A stretch of 64,000 nt of DNA from Anaerolineaceae bacterium (lineage in GTDB: Bacteria > Chloroflexota > Anaerolineae > Aggregatilineales > Phototrophicaceae), in contig JAPPOB010000010.1 of NCBI GenBank assembly GCA_028818375.1, positions 310,001 to 374,000 of the forward strand, given 5' to 3'. Of the stretch, positions 63,549-64,000 are shown piece by piece. Each line of letters starts with the position of its first letter. Within the stretch, counting starts at the first letter, position 1. The notes under the pieces were generated by a model that did not search any database, was not told the DNA's origin, and saw nothing but the letters and a program-made list of their open reading frames with translations. The position numbers and the translations under genes are program-made.

Positions 63549-64000
63549 ATGAAAACCCGTCAACACCCCTTGCTTCGCCTGCTTTCCCGGACGCGGCGTT
63601 ACCGATCTCGCGTCATTCTGGCCTTCACCTTTTCCGTGTTGAACAAGCTGTTTGACGTCATGCCGCCCATGCTCATCGGCGCGGCAGTCGACATCGTTGT
63701 GCGCCGCGATGAGTCCTTCCTGGCGGCGCTGGGAGTCGTTGACATCCTGCATCAGTTGCTGGCCCTCTGCGCCATAACCCTGACCGTCTGGGTGTTCGAA
63801 TCGCTCTTCGATTATTACCAGACGATCGCCTGGCGAAACCTCTCCCAGGCCATTGAGCACGACCTGCGACTGGAAGCCTATGGCTACGTCCAGCGCCTGG
63901 AAGTGGCCTGGTTTGAAGACCGCAGCAGCGGGAGACTGCTCGCCATTCTCAACGACGACATTAACCAGTTGGAACGCTTTCTGGACGTCGGCGCCAACTA
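63549..64000 (+). CDS. ABC exporter (permease-ATPase), 5' part only
   Basis: The first 150 residues of a type IV (MsbA/LmrA-like) ABC exporter; the gene runs past the window end. Two hydrophobic segments (about 21-50 and 64-85) separated by a loop with VVRRDESF, then the helix region DYYQTIAWRNLSQAIEHDLRLEAYGYVQRLEV and WFEDRSSGRLLAILNDDINQLERFLD, a typical intracellular-loop and coupling-helix sequence. The ATPase domain is not visible, so no motif check is possible. Confidence 0.85.
   Translation, partial: MKTRQHPLLRLLSRTRRYRSRVILAFTFSVLNKLFDVMPPMLIGAAVDIVVRRDESFLAALGVVDILHQLLALCAITLTVWVFESLFDYYQTIAWRNLSQAIEHDLRLEAYGYVQRLEVAWFEDRSSGRLLAILNDDINQLERFLDVGAN

Overview
The window reads as one contiguous, densely coded, high-GC (roughly 60 % by eye) bacterial chromosome segment. 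I see no IS elements, phage genes, CRISPR arrays, rRNA or tRNA. Gene content suggests an aerobic heterotroph with a menaquinone pathway. Several features resemble Chloroflexota, perhaps a Caldilinea- or SAR202-like lineage: Liv-type binding proteins whose mature N-terminus carries a short Cys-x(n)-GCV motif followed by PDDPVTI, a long-form LivM, BMP-type binding proteins, and many enolase-superfamily, sulfatase, phytanoyl-CoA dioxygenase and creatininase-type genes. This placement is inference and should be tested with rpmB, menB or mutB trees.

Bases 1-25651 are all on the minus strand. In transcription order they hold a sugar ABC transporter locus (UgpC/MsmK-type ATPase, a GH100-like glycosidase, binding protein, two permeases, then a secreted FG-GAP/ASPIC protein). 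Next comes a Liv-type amide/amino-acid ABC locus with four tandem binding-protein paralogs (the first in transcription order is broken) followed by livH, livM, livG and livF. Then comes rpmB with its own strong promoter. Last is a five-gene overlapping operon: methylmalonyl-CoA mutase small and large subunits, the MeaB chaperone GTPase, a GH4 glycosidase and a PfkB sugar kinase.

Bases 25949-35577 (plus strand) begin with an overlapping pair, a creatininase-family hydrolase and an N-acetylneuraminate-lyase-like aldolase. They are followed by a TetR regulator whose gene overlaps menF and heads a tightly packed menF-menD-menB-menE-menH series. menD appears to start at CTG, and the series ends in an M19 dipeptidase gene interrupted by a one-base frameshift. 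menC is not present here. A palindrome over the predicted tetR transcription start suggests the regulator controls the menaquinone genes.

Bases 35570-45939: a TauE/SafE permease (minus), then a plus-strand catabolic series: VOC protein, M20 amidohydrolase, sulfatase, MFS transporter, a GlcD-GlcF fusion dehydrogenase overlapping a two-TM small protein, a mannonate-dehydratase-like enolase, a truncated sugar-binding-protein remnant, and a perfect intrinsic terminator.

Bases 45955-55152: RidA, a SulP anion transporter, a second enolase-superfamily dehydratase, an SDR, a lactate-racemase-like (DUF2088) protein with a strong promoter abutting its ATG, malate synthase, a YbdK-type carboxylate-amine ligase and a phytanoyl-CoA dioxygenase-like enzyme.

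Bases 55228-64000: an L-xylulose-reductase-like SDR, then a BMP/nucleoside-type ABC importer whose binding-protein gene is separated by a terminator from Rieske oxygenase, ATPase, two permeases and sulfatase genes that overlap or nearly touch. The window ends inside an ABC exporter. The Rieske-importer-sulfatase cassette and the TetR-men-dipeptidase operon are the best candidates for undescribed systems.
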